From contig NZ_BDQK01000001.1 of the NCBI RefSeq assembly GCF_003864295.1, positions 310,001 through 374,000 on the forward strand: 64,000 nucleotides of DNA, read 5' to 3'. Position numbers and translations under genes: made by a program. This document shows, in pieces, positions 33,013 through 43,023 of this stretch. Numbering within the stretch: position 1 is the stretch's first letter; every line of letters begins with the position of its first letter. The notes under the pieces are model-generated. The model did no database searches, was not told the origin of the DNA, and saw only the letters and a program-made list of their open reading frames with translations. The stretch comes from Aphanothece sacrum FPU1 (lineage in GTDB: Bacteria > Cyanobacteriota > Cyanobacteriia > Cyanobacteriales > Microcystaceae).

Positions 33013-35942
33013 AAAAATTGTTGAATCATGCTTGTTAGTTGACTGAGTTTGACAGGTTTAGCCAAATAGCCATTTGCCCCTGCTTCTAAACATCTTTCCT
33101 CATCCCCTGGCATAGCTAAGGCAGTCAGTGCAATAATAGGAAGATTGGCTATTTGAGGAGAGGTTTCAGAGCGAATTTGTCTGGTTGCTTCTAAACCATC
33201 TACCCCTGGCATTTGAATATCCATTAAAATCAAATCTGGAATCGCTGCTCTAGCCTGATCAATCGCTTCTTGACCATTTTTTGCTAAAAGTATCCGGTAT
33301 CCTTTTGCTTTCAGGTAACGAGAGATAGTAATCATATTAGCTTCATTGTCTTCTGCTAATAGAATCAAAGGCAATCCTTCTACTATTTGTCCTGGTGTGT
33401 TTACCTCTGAACCTCCTGGTATTTGTCTAGAAGACTTAGGGATTTGCTGTTCTTTATAGGGTACAGTGAAGGAAAAACAACTGCCTACACCGATTTCACT
33501 ACTTACCTTTACTTTACCATCGTGTAGTTCCACAATGCGTTTCACCAGAGCAAGTCCTAAACCTGTACCTGTATATTGACGGTTTAAGGCACTATCAATC
33601 TGCACAAAAGGCTTAAATAATTTTGAGAGATTTTCCTCGGTGATACCAATTCCGTTATCAATGATGGCAAATTGAATGTAATGAGATTGACTAGGCAAAG
33701 ATTGAGATTTTTCTAGAGTAACTTGCAAGCATATCTTCCCACCTTCTGGAGTGAATTTAACCGCATTATTGAGCAGGTTAATTAACACTTGACGGATACG
33801 TCGTTCATCTACCATTAACTCTGGTAGATTAGGGGGGATTTGAGTTTCAATCTGAATCCGTTTTTGTGATGCTTGTTGTTTAATAAATAGCAGACTAAAC
33901 TGACAAACTTCACTAACTAATGTGGGGGTGCGGTTTATTTCTATTTTTCCCGATTCAATTTTAGCAACATCAAGGATATCGTTAATCAGTTCGAGTAAAT
34001 GACAACCACTGCTGGCAATGGTTTCTAATGCTCGTTCTTGTTTGTTGTTGATTGGGCCAAATACTTTTTCTTGTAGAGCTTCTGACATACCTAAAATAGC
34101 ATTGAGGGGAGTGCGCAACTCATGGCTCATATTGGCGAGAAATTCATCTTTAAGGCGTGTAGCACGAGCAAGCTGTTCGTTGGAAATGGCAAGCTGTTGG
34201 TTACTGTCGGTAAGTTTTGCTTCTATTTCTATTTTTGCTGCTAGTTCTTTTTGAATCTGTTTAAATAAATTTGCTTGTTGAATAGCGATGGCTAATTGAT
34301 TGGCTATATGTTGGACAAAATCAATTTCTGACTGTTCCCAATGTCGAGAATTGGAACATTGATGAATACATAACAAACCCCATAAATCTTCCCCACTGAG
34401 TAAGGGCATGACTAAATTAGCTCTAATTTCAAATTGTTCTAGAAGATGAAGATAACATTCTTGCATTTTTACTTCATAGATATCATCTAAGATTTGAATT
34501 TTGCCATTGTAATAATGGATAGCGTGTTTTTGAGCAAAACAATGTTCTGTAACTTTAGTGGCTACAATGGAGTTGAATCCACTTCCAATAGATTCTGAAA
34601 CAAATTCCCCATGCTGATGCTTAGAGTTGGGATCAAATTTGAAAATGCCAACTCGATCAACTTTAAGAAATTTACGAATCTCCTCAGTAGCGATATTAAA
34701 AATAGTTTCCAAGTCTAGAGATTGACGAATTCTTTGAGTTATCTCTCGTAATAATAGTTCTCTTTCTGCTTGTTGTTGAATTAATTTTTCTGATTGTTTG
34801 CGTTCAGTAATATTCCGAAAATACCAAATTCTGCCATAATGAGTTCCTAGAGGCGATCGCACACTGGCGGAGTAACAATCAAAAATATGTCCATCCTTTA
34901 AAATAACTTCATCAATACTTGTGGTTCCTGGATTTTCGTAAAGAGACTCTACCTTGGCACAGAATGCTTCCGAGTCTACTAAATTACTCATAATCCATTC
35001 CATAAATTGATAATCGTCTCTAGTTTCTACAATCTCCACCGGAATATGCCATAATTCACAAATGCGCTGATTATAAGAGACAATTTTACGGTTTTCATCA
35101 ACAATGGAAATACCATCAATAGAAGCCTCTAGTTGTGCTTTTAGGATAGCATTCTGACGTTGCAAAATCTTGGCATGATCTTGAATTTTACTGGCCATGC
35201 GATCAAAAGCAACAGAGATTTGTACAAGTTCATCGGAACCGGATAATCCACTTCTGATATTGAGATTTCCTTCTGCTAAACTATTACTAGCAGCAACTAA
35301 CCGAGAAACTCGCCGAGTTAAGGTTAATTCAAAGAAAAACCATAAGCCTAAACAAAATAGGGTTAACATGACATTAAACACTACTGATCGCCCAAAAGCA
35401 TCATTATAAGCCTGTTGTTTGGCACTGGTAAGATCATATTCAACAAACAAAATTCCCACCCTTGAAGGGCGTATTTCGTTAGGCAAAACCTCTAAAAGAA
35501 CCGGATAAATAGCAACCAGTTTATTCTTATCCTGAGACAAAAAAACTTCTCCGGCAAGTTTTTCTCGTACAGTAGTTAACTGAGAGGTATAAGCAGCAGC
35601 AGCAGTTTTACTGAAGAGAGAATCTTTAAGTTCATAAAGGTTGGAAATACGAACTATATTTCGATCATCCATTACCATTACTAAATTTATGTTAGTATGG
35701 CTCCCAAGCTGACTAATAATCGAAAGTTCTGACTCTTCAATATCCGATCTTCGATATAAATAATCTAAGATTCTTGCCGTTTGCCCTGTGATAATCTGCA
35801 CATAGTTTTTAGCATTTATTTCTTTTCTTTGATAATTTTCAGTGATTTCTTGATTAAAAGAAGTTATGCCAAATAAACTACCGCATAAAATTAAAATTAA
35901 TGGAATTGAAAATCTTAGAGGAAAAGGAAAAAATTTAATCAT
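32991..35942 (-). CDS. Hybrid sensor histidine kinase (HAMP-PAS-GAF-HisKA-HATPase-REC)
   Basis: From ATG 35942 (MIKFFPFPLRFSI), 983 residues: two membrane helices (about 5-25 and 185-210) around an extracytoplasmic sensor region, HAMP (to about 255), PAS (275-385), GAF (395-560), HisKA with MSHELRTPLNAILG (H607), ATPase with NLLNNAVKFTPEGG, and a C-terminal receiver (LLAEDNEAN, LILMDIQMPG). The start overlaps the upstream lipoprotein gene by 8 bases. The last residues (TPALF) come from an insertion-sequence end at the 3' edge. Confidence 0.92.
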   Translation of the reverse strand: MIKFFPFPLRFSIPLILILCGSLFGITSFNQEITENYQRKEINAKNYVQIITGQTARILDYLYRRSDIEESELSIISQLGSHTNINLVMVMDDRNIVRISNLYELKDSLFSKTAAAAYTSQLTTVREKLAGEVFLSQDKNKLVAIYPVLLEVLPNEIRPSRVGILFVEYDLTSAKQQAYNDAFGRSVVFNVMLTLFCLGLWFFFELTLTRRVSRLVAASNSLAEGNLNIRSGLSGSDELVQISVAFDRMASKIQDHAKILQRQNAILKAQLEASIDGISIVDENRKIVSYNQRICELWHIPVEIVETRDDYQFMEWIMSNLVDSEAFCAKVESLYENPGTTSIDEVILKDGHIFDCYSASVRSPLGTHYGRIWYFRNITERKQSEKLIQQQAERELLLREITQRIRQSLDLETIFNIATEEIRKFLKVDRVGIFKFDPNSKHQHGEFVSESIGSGFNSIVATKVTEHCFAQKHAIHYYNGKIQILDDIYEVKMQECYLHLLEQFEIRANLVMPLLSGEDLWGLLCIHQCSNSRHWEQSEIDFVQHIANQLAIAIQQANLFKQIQKELAAKIEIEAKLTDSNQQLAISNEQLARATRLKDEFLANMSHELRTPLNAILGMSEALQEKVFGPINNKQERALETIASSGCHLLELINDILDVAKIESGKIEINRTPTLVSEVCQFSLLFIKQQASQKRIQIETQIPPNLPELMVDERRIRQVLINLLNNAVKFTPEGGKICLQVTLEKSQSLPSQSHYIQFAIIDNGIGITEENLSKLFKPFVQIDSALNRQYTGTGLGLALVKRIVELHDGKVKVSSEIGVGSCFSFTVPYKEQQIPKSSRQIPGGSEVNTPGQIVEGLPLILLAEDNEANMITISRYLKAKGYRILLAKNGQEAIDQARAAIPDLILMDIQMPGVDGLEATRQIRSETSPQIANLPIIALTALAMPGDEERCLEAGANGYLAKPVKLSQLTSMIQQFFDTPALF

Positions 35943-36963
35943 TTTTATGAGTTGAGAATTTGGCATTTTTAATAAAACGATCATCAATAAGATTAGCTGG
36001 ATCAATATCTTGTGATAACAATTTATTGGCTATCATTATCTTTACCAATTTTCTCATTCCATTGACGAATGAAGGATCACTTTGATCAAATAATCTTTGA
36101 TTTTCTTCTAAGTTAGGTTGACGTAAACCTTTAAAAGAATTAAGTATTTGTTTGGGCTTTACTTGAGTTCGTTTCGCCATACGAATTCCTGCATCTTGGG
36201 GATTTTTTTCTAAATAATCTAAAGCCTGAAACTGGCCATTCACTAATGATTGAATCCTATCATAATTCTTATTTATTACGTCCTCACTAACAACTATAAC
36301 ATCTACAATCTCACCGGGAATTTGGCTACTATCAAATAGTAATCTGGCCCCGGCTTCTAATACTTTAATTTTCGCGGGGCCAAAGGTGACAACCGCATCT
36401 ACTTCTGCTTGTTTATAAGCTCGTTCATGTTCAGAAAGTTCTAAAGAAACTATCTGAATATCCTTAACAGACATCCCATTTTTTTCCAATGCACGAGCAA
36501 TCAAAAAAGCCCCTAAAGAAGTGGCTTCCAAACCAACTCGCTTCCCTTTTAATCCTTTCATATTGGTAATTTCTGGTCGGCCTAAAATCACATCCCCACC
36601 ATCAGAAACATCGATAATAGCAATAATTTTCAGATTTTTCTTGGTTTCTGCCAATACTAAGGCTTGATCCATTGACAACCCCGCAGCTTCAATTTCCTGA
36701 TTGCGATAGGCTCTTACTACTTCTGTTCCTGAAGGATAATCTATCAACTTGATCGGCTTTTTATCATAATAACCTAGATCACGAGCTAGATATAAGGTTT
36801 CATATCCTGGCCAAAGATTAAAACCAATTTTTAATGGTAAGGGGGGTTCAGTGATACAATTCGTTAGGGTCATAGCTAAAACCATAGTTATTAGACTAAA
36901 GATAAAGTATTTAAGTATTAACAATTTTTTCTGGTAAATCATACCTAAATTAAGTAAATTCAT
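35935..36963 (-). CDS. Periplasmic substrate-binding lipoprotein (NMT1/SsuA type)
   Basis: A 342-residue protein with N-terminal signal and lipobox ending LTNC, then a type II binding fold: PLKIGFNLWPGYETLYLARD, GLSMDQALVLAE, MKGLKGKRVGLEA and GPAKIKVLEAG. Relatives bind nitrate, sulfonates, taurine or thiamine precursors. No permease or ATPase gene is near. Its gene overlaps the hybrid kinase gene, so it probably presents a ligand to the kinase's outer domain rather than feeding a transporter. The ligand is unknown. Confidence 0.87.
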   Translation of the reverse strand: MNLLNLGMIYQKKLLILKYFIFSLITMVLAMTLTNCITEPPLPLKIGFNLWPGYETLYLARDLGYYDKKPIKLIDYPSGTEVVRAYRNQEIEAAGLSMDQALVLAETKKNLKIIAIIDVSDGGDVILGRPEITNMKGLKGKRVGLEATSLGAFLIARALEKNGMSVKDIQIVSLELSEHERAYKQAEVDAVVTFGPAKIKVLEAGARLLFDSSQIPGEIVDVIVVSEDVINKNYDRIQSLVNGQFQALDYLEKNPQDAGIRMAKRTQVKPKQILNSFKGLRQPNLEENQRLFDQSDPSFVNGMRKLVKIMIANKLLSQDIDPANLIDDRFIKNAKFSTHKND

Positions 36964-37046
36964 GTCAGAATAAGGTTATTATTTTTGCTTACTAGATAAT
37001 GTACAATAAAAAAGATTTCAATAATTATCTTAATTATTACCGGCAA

Positions 37047-38270
37047 ATGTCTTCTGTTATCTGTTCTGAATCCCTTAATTGGCTATATCGAGGAACTCAT
37101 GAAATTTTCCCCAATCAGCTAAATTCAACTCACCCTGAAGACAATTTAGCACAATTATTAAATCAGTGCGATCGCCCCTTAAGAGTTAAATTAGGAATTG
37201 ATCCTACGGGTTCAGATATTCATCTAGGCCATAGTATACCTTTTCGTAAATTAAGAGCGTTTCAGGATGGGGGACATATAGCGGTATTAATTATTGGTGA
37301 TTTTACCGCACAAATTGGTGATCCGACCGGAAAATCTGAAGTACGTAAACAATTAACTCCTGAACAAGTTCAAGCTAATGCTAAAGATTATCTTAATCAA
37401 TTACGTCCTATTTTAGATTTTGATACTCCAGGACTGTTAGAAATTCGTTACAATTCTGAGTGGTTAAGTGAGTTAAATTTAGGGAAAATTCAAGAATTAT
37501 TAGCCACAATGACTGTGGGACAAATGTTAGCTAAAGAAGGATTTGCTGAACGCTATAAACAAGAAAATCCCATTTTTCTGCATGAATTTTTATACCCGTT
37601 AATGCAGGGATATGATTCAGTCATGATAGATGCTGATGTGGAGTTAGGAGGAACGGATCAAAAGTTTAATATTGCTGTAGGTAGAGATTTACAAAGACAT
37701 TTTGGTAAAAGGCCTCAATTTGGTTTATTATTGCCCATTTTAATGGGAACTGATGGCACACAAAAAATGTCTAAATCTCTCAATAATTATGTAGGATTAA
37801 AAGAAGATGCTTTATCTATGTATTCTAAATTAGAAAAAACTCCTGATGTTTTACTCAAAGATTATTTTGAGTTATTAACTAATTTACCTCTTGAGCATAT
37901 ATTGGATAATCCCAGGGAATCTCAGAAACAATTAGCTTTAGAAGTTGTCTCTCAATATTATAGCCAAGAAGTAGCTTTAACCGCACAAAAAACGGCTGAA
38001 GAATTAGTTAAAAATAGAAGTACCGCTTCTGCTGAAGCAGTTCTTGAATATTCTTTATCAGATGTAGAATTTCCTGCCAAATTATTCTATATTTTAAATG
38101 CCAGTGGACTTTGTGATAGTAGTGGGGAGGGAAGACGACAAATACAAGGGGGTTCAGTGCGGTTAGAAGGGGAAAAAATTACGGATGTTAATCTTAGTTT
38201 TGATACCCCTGAAGAACTGCAAGGGAAAGTTTTACAAGTCGGTAAGAAAAAGTTTATTAAGTTAGTTTGA
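37047..38270 (+). CDS. tyrS: Tyrosyl-tRNA synthetase
   Basis: Start set at 37047 ([16 protein letters not shown]), 407 residues; an upstream in-frame ATG at 36999 adds a poorly conserved tail. It has the HIGH-like [11 protein letters not shown], the tyrosine-binding loop [13 protein letters not shown] and [10 protein letters not shown], and ends with an S4 RNA-binding domain ([17 protein letters not shown]). It is the TyrRS type 2 subgroup by motif layout. Divergent from the lipoprotein/kinase locus. Confidence 0.94.
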   Translation: MSSVICSESLNWLYRGTHEIFPNQLNSTHPEDNLAQLLNQCDRPLRVKLGIDPTGSDIHLGHSIPFRKLRAFQDGGHIAVLIIGDFTAQIGDPTGKSEVRKQLTPEQVQANAKDYLNQLRPILDFDTPGLLEIRYNSEWLSELNLGKIQELLATMTVGQMLAKEGFAERYKQENPIFLHEFLYPLMQGYDSVMIDADVELGGTDQKFNIAVGRDLQRHFGKRPQFGLLLPILMGTDGTQKMSKSLNNYVGLKEDALSMYSKLEKTPDVLLKDYFELLTNLPLEHILDNPRESQKQLALEVVSQYYSQEVALTAQKTAEELVKNRSTASAEAVLEYSLSDVEFPAKLFYILNASGLCDSSGEGRRQIQGGSVRLEGEKITDVNLSFDTPEELQGKVLQVGKKKFIKLV

Positions 38271-38300
38271 TCAATCAGCAAGGCCCTTTATTGTATGTCC

Positions 38301-38332
38301 TGTGTTGGGTTTCGTTCCTCAACCCAACCTAC
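38301..38332. repeat. Short copy of the GTAGGTTGGGTT repeat
   Basis: TGTGTTGGGTTTCGTTCCTC followed by AACCCAACCTAC: the same phrase and arm as in the element at 15036-15122. Confidence 0.75.
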
Positions 38333-38360
38333 AAAAAATTGATTGGCAAAATTCTGTAAT

Positions 38361-38819
38361 TTAAGGTAAAAAATCAAAATCTAGAATTTGTTCTAAAGTA
38401 AAAGGACAATCTATAGGAAAAATTGAAGGTTCTAACCCTGTTTTTTGAATCACCCTTAAACGAGCTTTGACATACATATTATCCCATTCTTGTAGACAAT
38501 AATTATAAAGAGTTTTTGATTCTAATAAATCCTCTAATTCATCTCGAAAATTCTCTATTTCATCTTGCCATCCTCTTTCACATCTTTCTTTTTCTGAAAT
38601 CCAATAACGATAGAGCAGTAGATGGATGAAAAGTTGTTTGAGATAACTTCTGACTTTTCGTCTTTGCTCACTTCCCAAAGCTTCTATCTCCTCAATTAAA
38701 TGTTCCCAGTCAAGATTAACTAAATCTTTATTTTTAAGCTGTTTAACTGTTTCATCAATCCACAAAACAAAATCTGTATTATAAATATCTGGTAGAGGTA
38801 TTTTAATATCAGTTTTCAT
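38361..38819 (-). CDS. DUF29 family protein
   Basis: The start at 38819 (MKTDIKIPLPDIYN) is fixed by a strong AGGAGG upstream; an ORF extending to 39026 is spurious. The 152-residue protein shows the family pattern DFVLWIDETVKQLKN, DWEHLIEEIEALGSEQRRKVRSYL, LLLYRYW and the end CPFTLEQILDFDF. DUF29 is very common in cyanobacteria; function is unknown. Another member is at 56687. Confidence 0.88.
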   Translation of the reverse strand: MKTDIKIPLPDIYNTDFVLWIDETVKQLKNKDLVNLDWEHLIEEIEALGSEQRRKVRSYLKQLFIHLLLYRYWISEKERCERGWQDEIENFRDELEDLLESKTLYNYCLQEWDNMYVKARLRVIQKTGLEPSIFPIDCPFTLEQILDFDFLP

Positions 38820-39038
38820 CAATGTTATCCTCCTTAATTTTTGAAAGGATATATAGCAGAAGTTAAAAGTTCCTTGGGCGCGATTGTACAGAAGTAAAAC
38901 CCTTATGAATAATGGGTTTGAAACTAATACACTGTACCTCATTAGTCTGAGAAAAGCTATAAGCAAATATGAAATGATATTATTATAGCACTTCTCAAGT
39001 AGGGTGTGCATTGCCCACCCTACCATTCAAGTAATAAC

Positions 39039-39953
39039 TTATTTCTTTTTCTGTCCTAATTTACGTTTAAAGAAAGAACCAAACCCTAACGCGGTTCCTA
39101 CCCCCAAGATAGTCAACGGTTCAGGTACACTCTCAGCTTGAAAATTAATGGTAAATTCTCCTGATTCAAGCCAAGGAGTTCGACCATTATCCTCATTAAT
39201 GTCCACAAATTTCAAGGTTGCTGAGTAATTTTTATCTATGCTCATCTTAGGAGCATAAAAATAGGGTTTAAAAGCAAAATTATCTCCTTTACCAATAAAA
39301 GTTTTATCACCGACTTTACTCAATAAAGTTTGTCCATTACTATCAGCAACCTTTAAACCAGGAGTAATATTTACTAATTCCCAATAAATCGTCGCATCAT
39401 CACCAAGTAAGCCATTCCAACGATCATTACTAGTATGATAAACTCCTGCAATATAGGGGTCATAATCAGGACTTAAAGGATCAGCCGCAGAGGCAAGATG
39501 AGCCACTGGTTTAGTTGTTAAATCAGAGAAAATATTGTCCTCTGTTTTGATACTAACCATTTTACCTTTAAAAGCCCCTGTCCCTGGAACCAGAGGTAAG
39601 GGAGGTAGGTTAAAACGTATTTCTGGAAGCTGATTATTGGTGTTAGTATTTAGGATAGTTGGACTGCTGACATCCCCTGTATAACTATAGATTCCAATTC
39701 CATGAAAATGACTAAGTTCTGGGGGTTCATGAGGATGGGGAAATAGTAAAGAAAGCCGATTATAGTTGGGATTTGGTAATCCTGCGTATGGATTGGTATC
39801 ACCCATTAAGATTTCTAAACTATCTCGTCCAACCACCATATGATGATGACCAAAATGAACTTGCGCTAAGGTAATTTGAGAAGAAGATAATAAGGATAAA
39901 GCCACTACAGGAGAACCTAACAAAATGTTAGTTGTTGTTTTTAACAGATTCAT
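39039..39953 (-). CDS. All3515-like Zur-regulated PEP-CTERM protein
   Basis: From ATG 39953 (MNLLKTTTNIL), with AGGAAG upstream, 304 residues. Secreted: signal peptide to about residue 30; a His-rich motif HFGHHHMVVGRD, plus HPHEPPELSHFHG; C-terminal sorting signal VPEPLTILGVGTALG and basic tail KRKLGQKKK, i.e. PEP-CTERM. The family has been described as Zur-repressed in cyanobacteria, suggesting a role under zinc starvation. I did not find a confident Zur box upstream. Confidence 0.78.
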   Translation of the reverse strand: MNLLKTTTNILLGSPVVALSLLSSSQITLAQVHFGHHHMVVGRDSLEILMGDTNPYAGLPNPNYNRLSLLFPHPHEPPELSHFHGIGIYSYTGDVSSPTILNTNTNNQLPEIRFNLPPLPLVPGTGAFKGKMVSIKTEDNIFSDLTTKPVAHLASAADPLSPDYDPYIAGVYHTSNDRWNGLLGDDATIYWELVNITPGLKVADSNGQTLLSKVGDKTFIGKGDNFAFKPYFYAPKMSIDKNYSATLKFVDINEDNGRTPWLESGEFTINFQAESVPEPLTILGVGTALGFGSFFKRKLGQKKK

Positions 39954-40210
39954 TTTACTTCCTGAAAATCGAATAATATCAGCAATCATATCTAAGGTTT
40001 CTGTTTTAATCAACAGACATATTGTCAAACTTAAATGCAAAAAAAACAAAATTATTCTCTTGATTTCTACTTTTTCTTAACATTAATTTAAGAGTTACAA
40101 GTAAATTGTATAAATTGTTACGATAGCTCAACTCTAGGGAACAATGCCTCATTACCTATTTGTGTTAAAATTAAATTAAGTAAATAGACAAAATTAATTA
40201 CACAAAATTT

Positions 40211-40275
40211 GTAGGAGCGGGTTTTTTACATAAATCAATGATTCTCACCAAAAAATTAAATAAACCCGCCCTTAC
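40211..40275. repeat. Copy of the GGGGCGGGTTTTTTACA palindromic repeat
   Basis: GTAGGAGCGGGTTTTTTACATAAATC...TAAACCCGCCCTTAC, complementary arms around an AT-rich centre. Same family as at 6607, 48241, 49334 and the hup spacer. Confidence 0.78.
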
Positions 40276-40403
40276 CTTTTTTACTCAACCATTACGAATA
40301 TATCAAAACCTGCCGGAGGCTGTGCAATTAATTTTGCGCGCGGTACTTAGTAAAATATTTGAATAAACAAAGATTATTGACTCACTGAGAAACATTATTA
40401 ATC

Positions 40404-41492
40404 ATGACTAAACCTATTAATCTTTTTGAATATGAATCTCTAGCTAAAGAACAACTTTCTTCAATGGCATGGGATTATTATAGAAGTGGGGCCATGGATG
40501 AGATTACCCTGCATAAAAATAGAACTACTTTTGAACAATATCAACTCTATCCGAGAATGTTAGTTGATGTTAGCCATATTGATTTAAACACATCAATATT
40601 GGGACAAAACTTATCAATTCCTATTGGTGTTGCACCGATGGCTTTTCAATGTTTAGCTCATCCAGAGGGAGAAATTGCCACTGCTAAAGTTACTTCTAAT
40701 CTAAAAACTCTCTTAATATTAAGTACCTTATCTACCACAAGTTTAGAAGAAGTGGCCACCTGTCAATCTCATAATTTAAGATGGTTTCAATTGTATATTC
40801 ATCGGGATAAAGGACTAACTAAAGCATTAGTAGAAAGAGCAGAATTAGCTGGATATACTGCCTTATGTGTCACCGTAGATGCACCCGTTATGGGTCGTAG
40901 AGAAGCCGATATTCGTAATCAATTTAGTTTACCTTCTCCCTTAAAATTAGCTAATTTAGTAACCATGACTGATTTAACTATTCCGCAAACCATTGGTGAA
41001 TCAGGATTATTTGCTTATTTTCAACAGCAAATTGACCCTAGTATTACCTGGAAAGATATAGAATGGTTACAATCAATTACCAAACTTCCTATTGTTTTAA
41101 AAGGAATTTTAAGAGGAGATGATGCTATTTTAGCCCTCAAACATGGAGTCAAAGCAATTATTGTTTCTAATCATGGGGGAAGACAATTAGACGGCGCGAT
41201 ATCTTCTTTAGATGCTCTCCCTAGAATTATAACAGCGATCGACAACAAAATTGATGTTATAATGGACGGAGGAATTAGACGAGGAACTGATATTTTTAAA
41301 GCCTTAGCATTAGGGGCAAAAATGGTATTAGTTGGTCGTCCAATTTTATGGGGATTAGCAGTTGATGGAGAAACAGGAGTAGCTCATATTTTACAACTTT
41401 TGCGAGATGAATTAGCCTTAGCTATGGCCTTAAGTGGTTGTCCTAGCTTAGCAGAAATTAATGAGAGTTTTCTGATTTCTCCTAAATCTTAA
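40404..41492 (+). CDS. FMN-dependent alpha-hydroxy acid oxidase (lactate/glycolate oxidase)
   Basis: A 362-residue TIM-barrel flavoprotein: YYRSGAMDEITLHKNR, the FMN-binding region, LKGILRGDDA (Lys), and SNHGGRQLDGA carrying the catalytic His. The family includes glycolate and L-lactate oxidases; cyanobacterial members are often lactate oxidases that remove O2. The exact substrate depends on a few residues I do not call here. It stands alone on the plus strand. Confidence 0.88.
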   Translation: MTKPINLFEYESLAKEQLSSMAWDYYRSGAMDEITLHKNRTTFEQYQLYPRMLVDVSHIDLNTSILGQNLSIPIGVAPMAFQCLAHPEGEIATAKVTSNLKTLLILSTLSTTSLEEVATCQSHNLRWFQLYIHRDKGLTKALVERAELAGYTALCVTVDAPVMGRREADIRNQFSLPSPLKLANLVTMTDLTIPQTIGESGLFAYFQQQIDPSITWKDIEWLQSITKLPIVLKGILRGDDAILALKHGVKAIIVSNHGGRQLDGAISSLDALPRIITAIDNKIDVIMDGGIRRGTDIFKALALGAKMVLVGRPILWGLAVDGETGVAHILQLLRDELALAMALSGCPSLAEINESFLISPKS

Positions 41493-41612
41493 ATCAGTGA
41501 ACAGTGATAAAAACTTTTAACAAATAACTAATAAATTGAGTTATATATCTTGAGGTAAATTCATTTAATTTCTTTGTGTCTTTGCGAGAAATATAAAGTT
41601 ATTGATTTTCCC

Positions 41613-42941
41613 TCAAGAAGTAAGCTTTAAAAAATAACCTACTAAATAAAGAGAACCGCATAAAACAATTAACTTATCAGGCATATTAACTGCTACTTCC
41701 AAAGCAGAAAATACATCGGTAAAAGTCTTAATATTGTCTAATTTAGGACAAATATTAGCTGCTAACTTAGCTAAATTTTCTGTATTTTCACTATCATAGT
41801 CAGGAACAGGAACTAAGTATAAAGAGTCATGAGATCTTAATAAAGCTTGAAAAATTTTATCATGTTCTTTCGTTGATAACATTCCCATAACCCAAATAAT
41901 CTCTTTATCTAAACTATCTACATATTGACGCAAAACTTCAGCCGAAGCAGTATTATGGGCCCCATCAATTAACAAATGAGAATTACGCCATCGTCTCCAT
42001 TGTAACCTGCCCAACCATTGAGTCTTTTTCATGCCTTTTTGAATGGCTATTAAAGGAATATTCCAGCCTTTTTGTTGTAAAATAGTTATGGTTTCTAAGG
42101 CGATAGCAGAATTACTTAACTGAATATCTCCCAACAAAGATAAAGGATACTCAATCTCCTTATATTTAGCCCAATGATCATTAATTTGAGACTTAGACAC
42201 AAACCCTAAAGGTAGGATAGGCTCCCAACCCATCACACCATCTATAGAGTTTACAATTGTTTTATGCGTAAGTCCTGTAATTCTTAGGGCAGGTTTAACC
42301 CAGACTACAGGACAGTTCAAAACTTCAATTTTAGCCTTAATAACTGCTTCTGCTTCTAGGGGAAGTTCTCCGATAACTGCAGGACAATTTTTTTTAAGAA
42401 TACCCGCTTTTTCTTGGGCAATATTTCCTATTGTTGGTCCTAAAATTTGCCAATGTTCTCGACTAATAGAAGTAATAACACTAACTAAAGGATGTTCACA
42501 AACATTAGTTGAATCTAACCGTCCCCCCAACCCCACCTCAATTACAGCAATATCTACCTTTTTTTGAGCAAAATAAACCCAAGCTGCTGCGGTAATAACT
42601 TCAAATTGTGTAGGACTTTCTTCAAAGTTATTGATTAGTCTTTTAATTTGAGTTAAGATAGCTTTAAATTCTATTTCAGATATAGGTTGATTATTAACAC
42701 AAATTCTCTCTGTCCAATCTATCAAATGAGGTGACGTATAACGACCTACCTGATATCCTGCTTCTGTTAATATAGAAGAAAGATAAGCGCAAACTGACCC
42801 CTTACCATTAGTTCCCCCAACATGAATAATTGGGATAGAATGATGAGGGTTGCCTAAATTTTGTAATAGGTTTAGAATAGGTTCTAACCCTAAATTAACC
42901 CCTAAATGTTGAAAGGATTTCAAAAAAGAATCAATTAACAT
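41613..42941 (-). CDS. folC: Folylpolyglutamate synthase / dihydrofolate synthase
   Basis: A 442-residue Mur-ligase-like enzyme: HVGGTNGKGSVCAYL (P-loop), VGRYTSPHLIDWTERI, VIEVGLGGRLDSTN and IDGAHNTASAE. It joins glutamates to folate in the last steps of folate synthesis. Length is full. Convergent with the oxidase upstream and divergent from the aldo-keto reductase. Confidence 0.94.
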   Translation of the reverse strand: MLIDSFLKSFQHLGVNLGLEPILNLLQNLGNPHHSIPIIHVGGTNGKGSVCAYLSSILTEAGYQVGRYTSPHLIDWTERICVNNQPISEIEFKAILTQIKRLINNFEESPTQFEVITAAAWVYFAQKKVDIAVIEVGLGGRLDSTNVCEHPLVSVITSISREHWQILGPTIGNIAQEKAGILKKNCPAVIGELPLEAEAVIKAKIEVLNCPVVWVKPALRITGLTHKTIVNSIDGVMGWEPILPLGFVSKSQINDHWAKYKEIEYPLSLLGDIQLSNSAIALETITILQQKGWNIPLIAIQKGMKKTQWLGRLQWRRWRNSHLLIDGAHNTASAEVLRQYVDSLDKEIIWVMGMLSTKEHDKIFQALLRSHDSLYLVPVPDYDSENTENLAKLAANICPKLDNIKTFTDVFSALEVAVNMPDKLIVLCGSLYLVGYFLKLTS

Positions 42942-43023
42942 GGATCAATAATCAGTAATAATTTATAATTTGGATGTTATCATCTTAAAAGTTCACTAAT
43001 TACCCATTATATCATGATTAATT

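Noticed and set aside
38820..39026. N-terminal extension of the DUF29 ORF
   Set aside because: The strong AGGAGG and family start are at 38819; the extension overlaps a palindromic repeat and an AT-rich promoter-like region.
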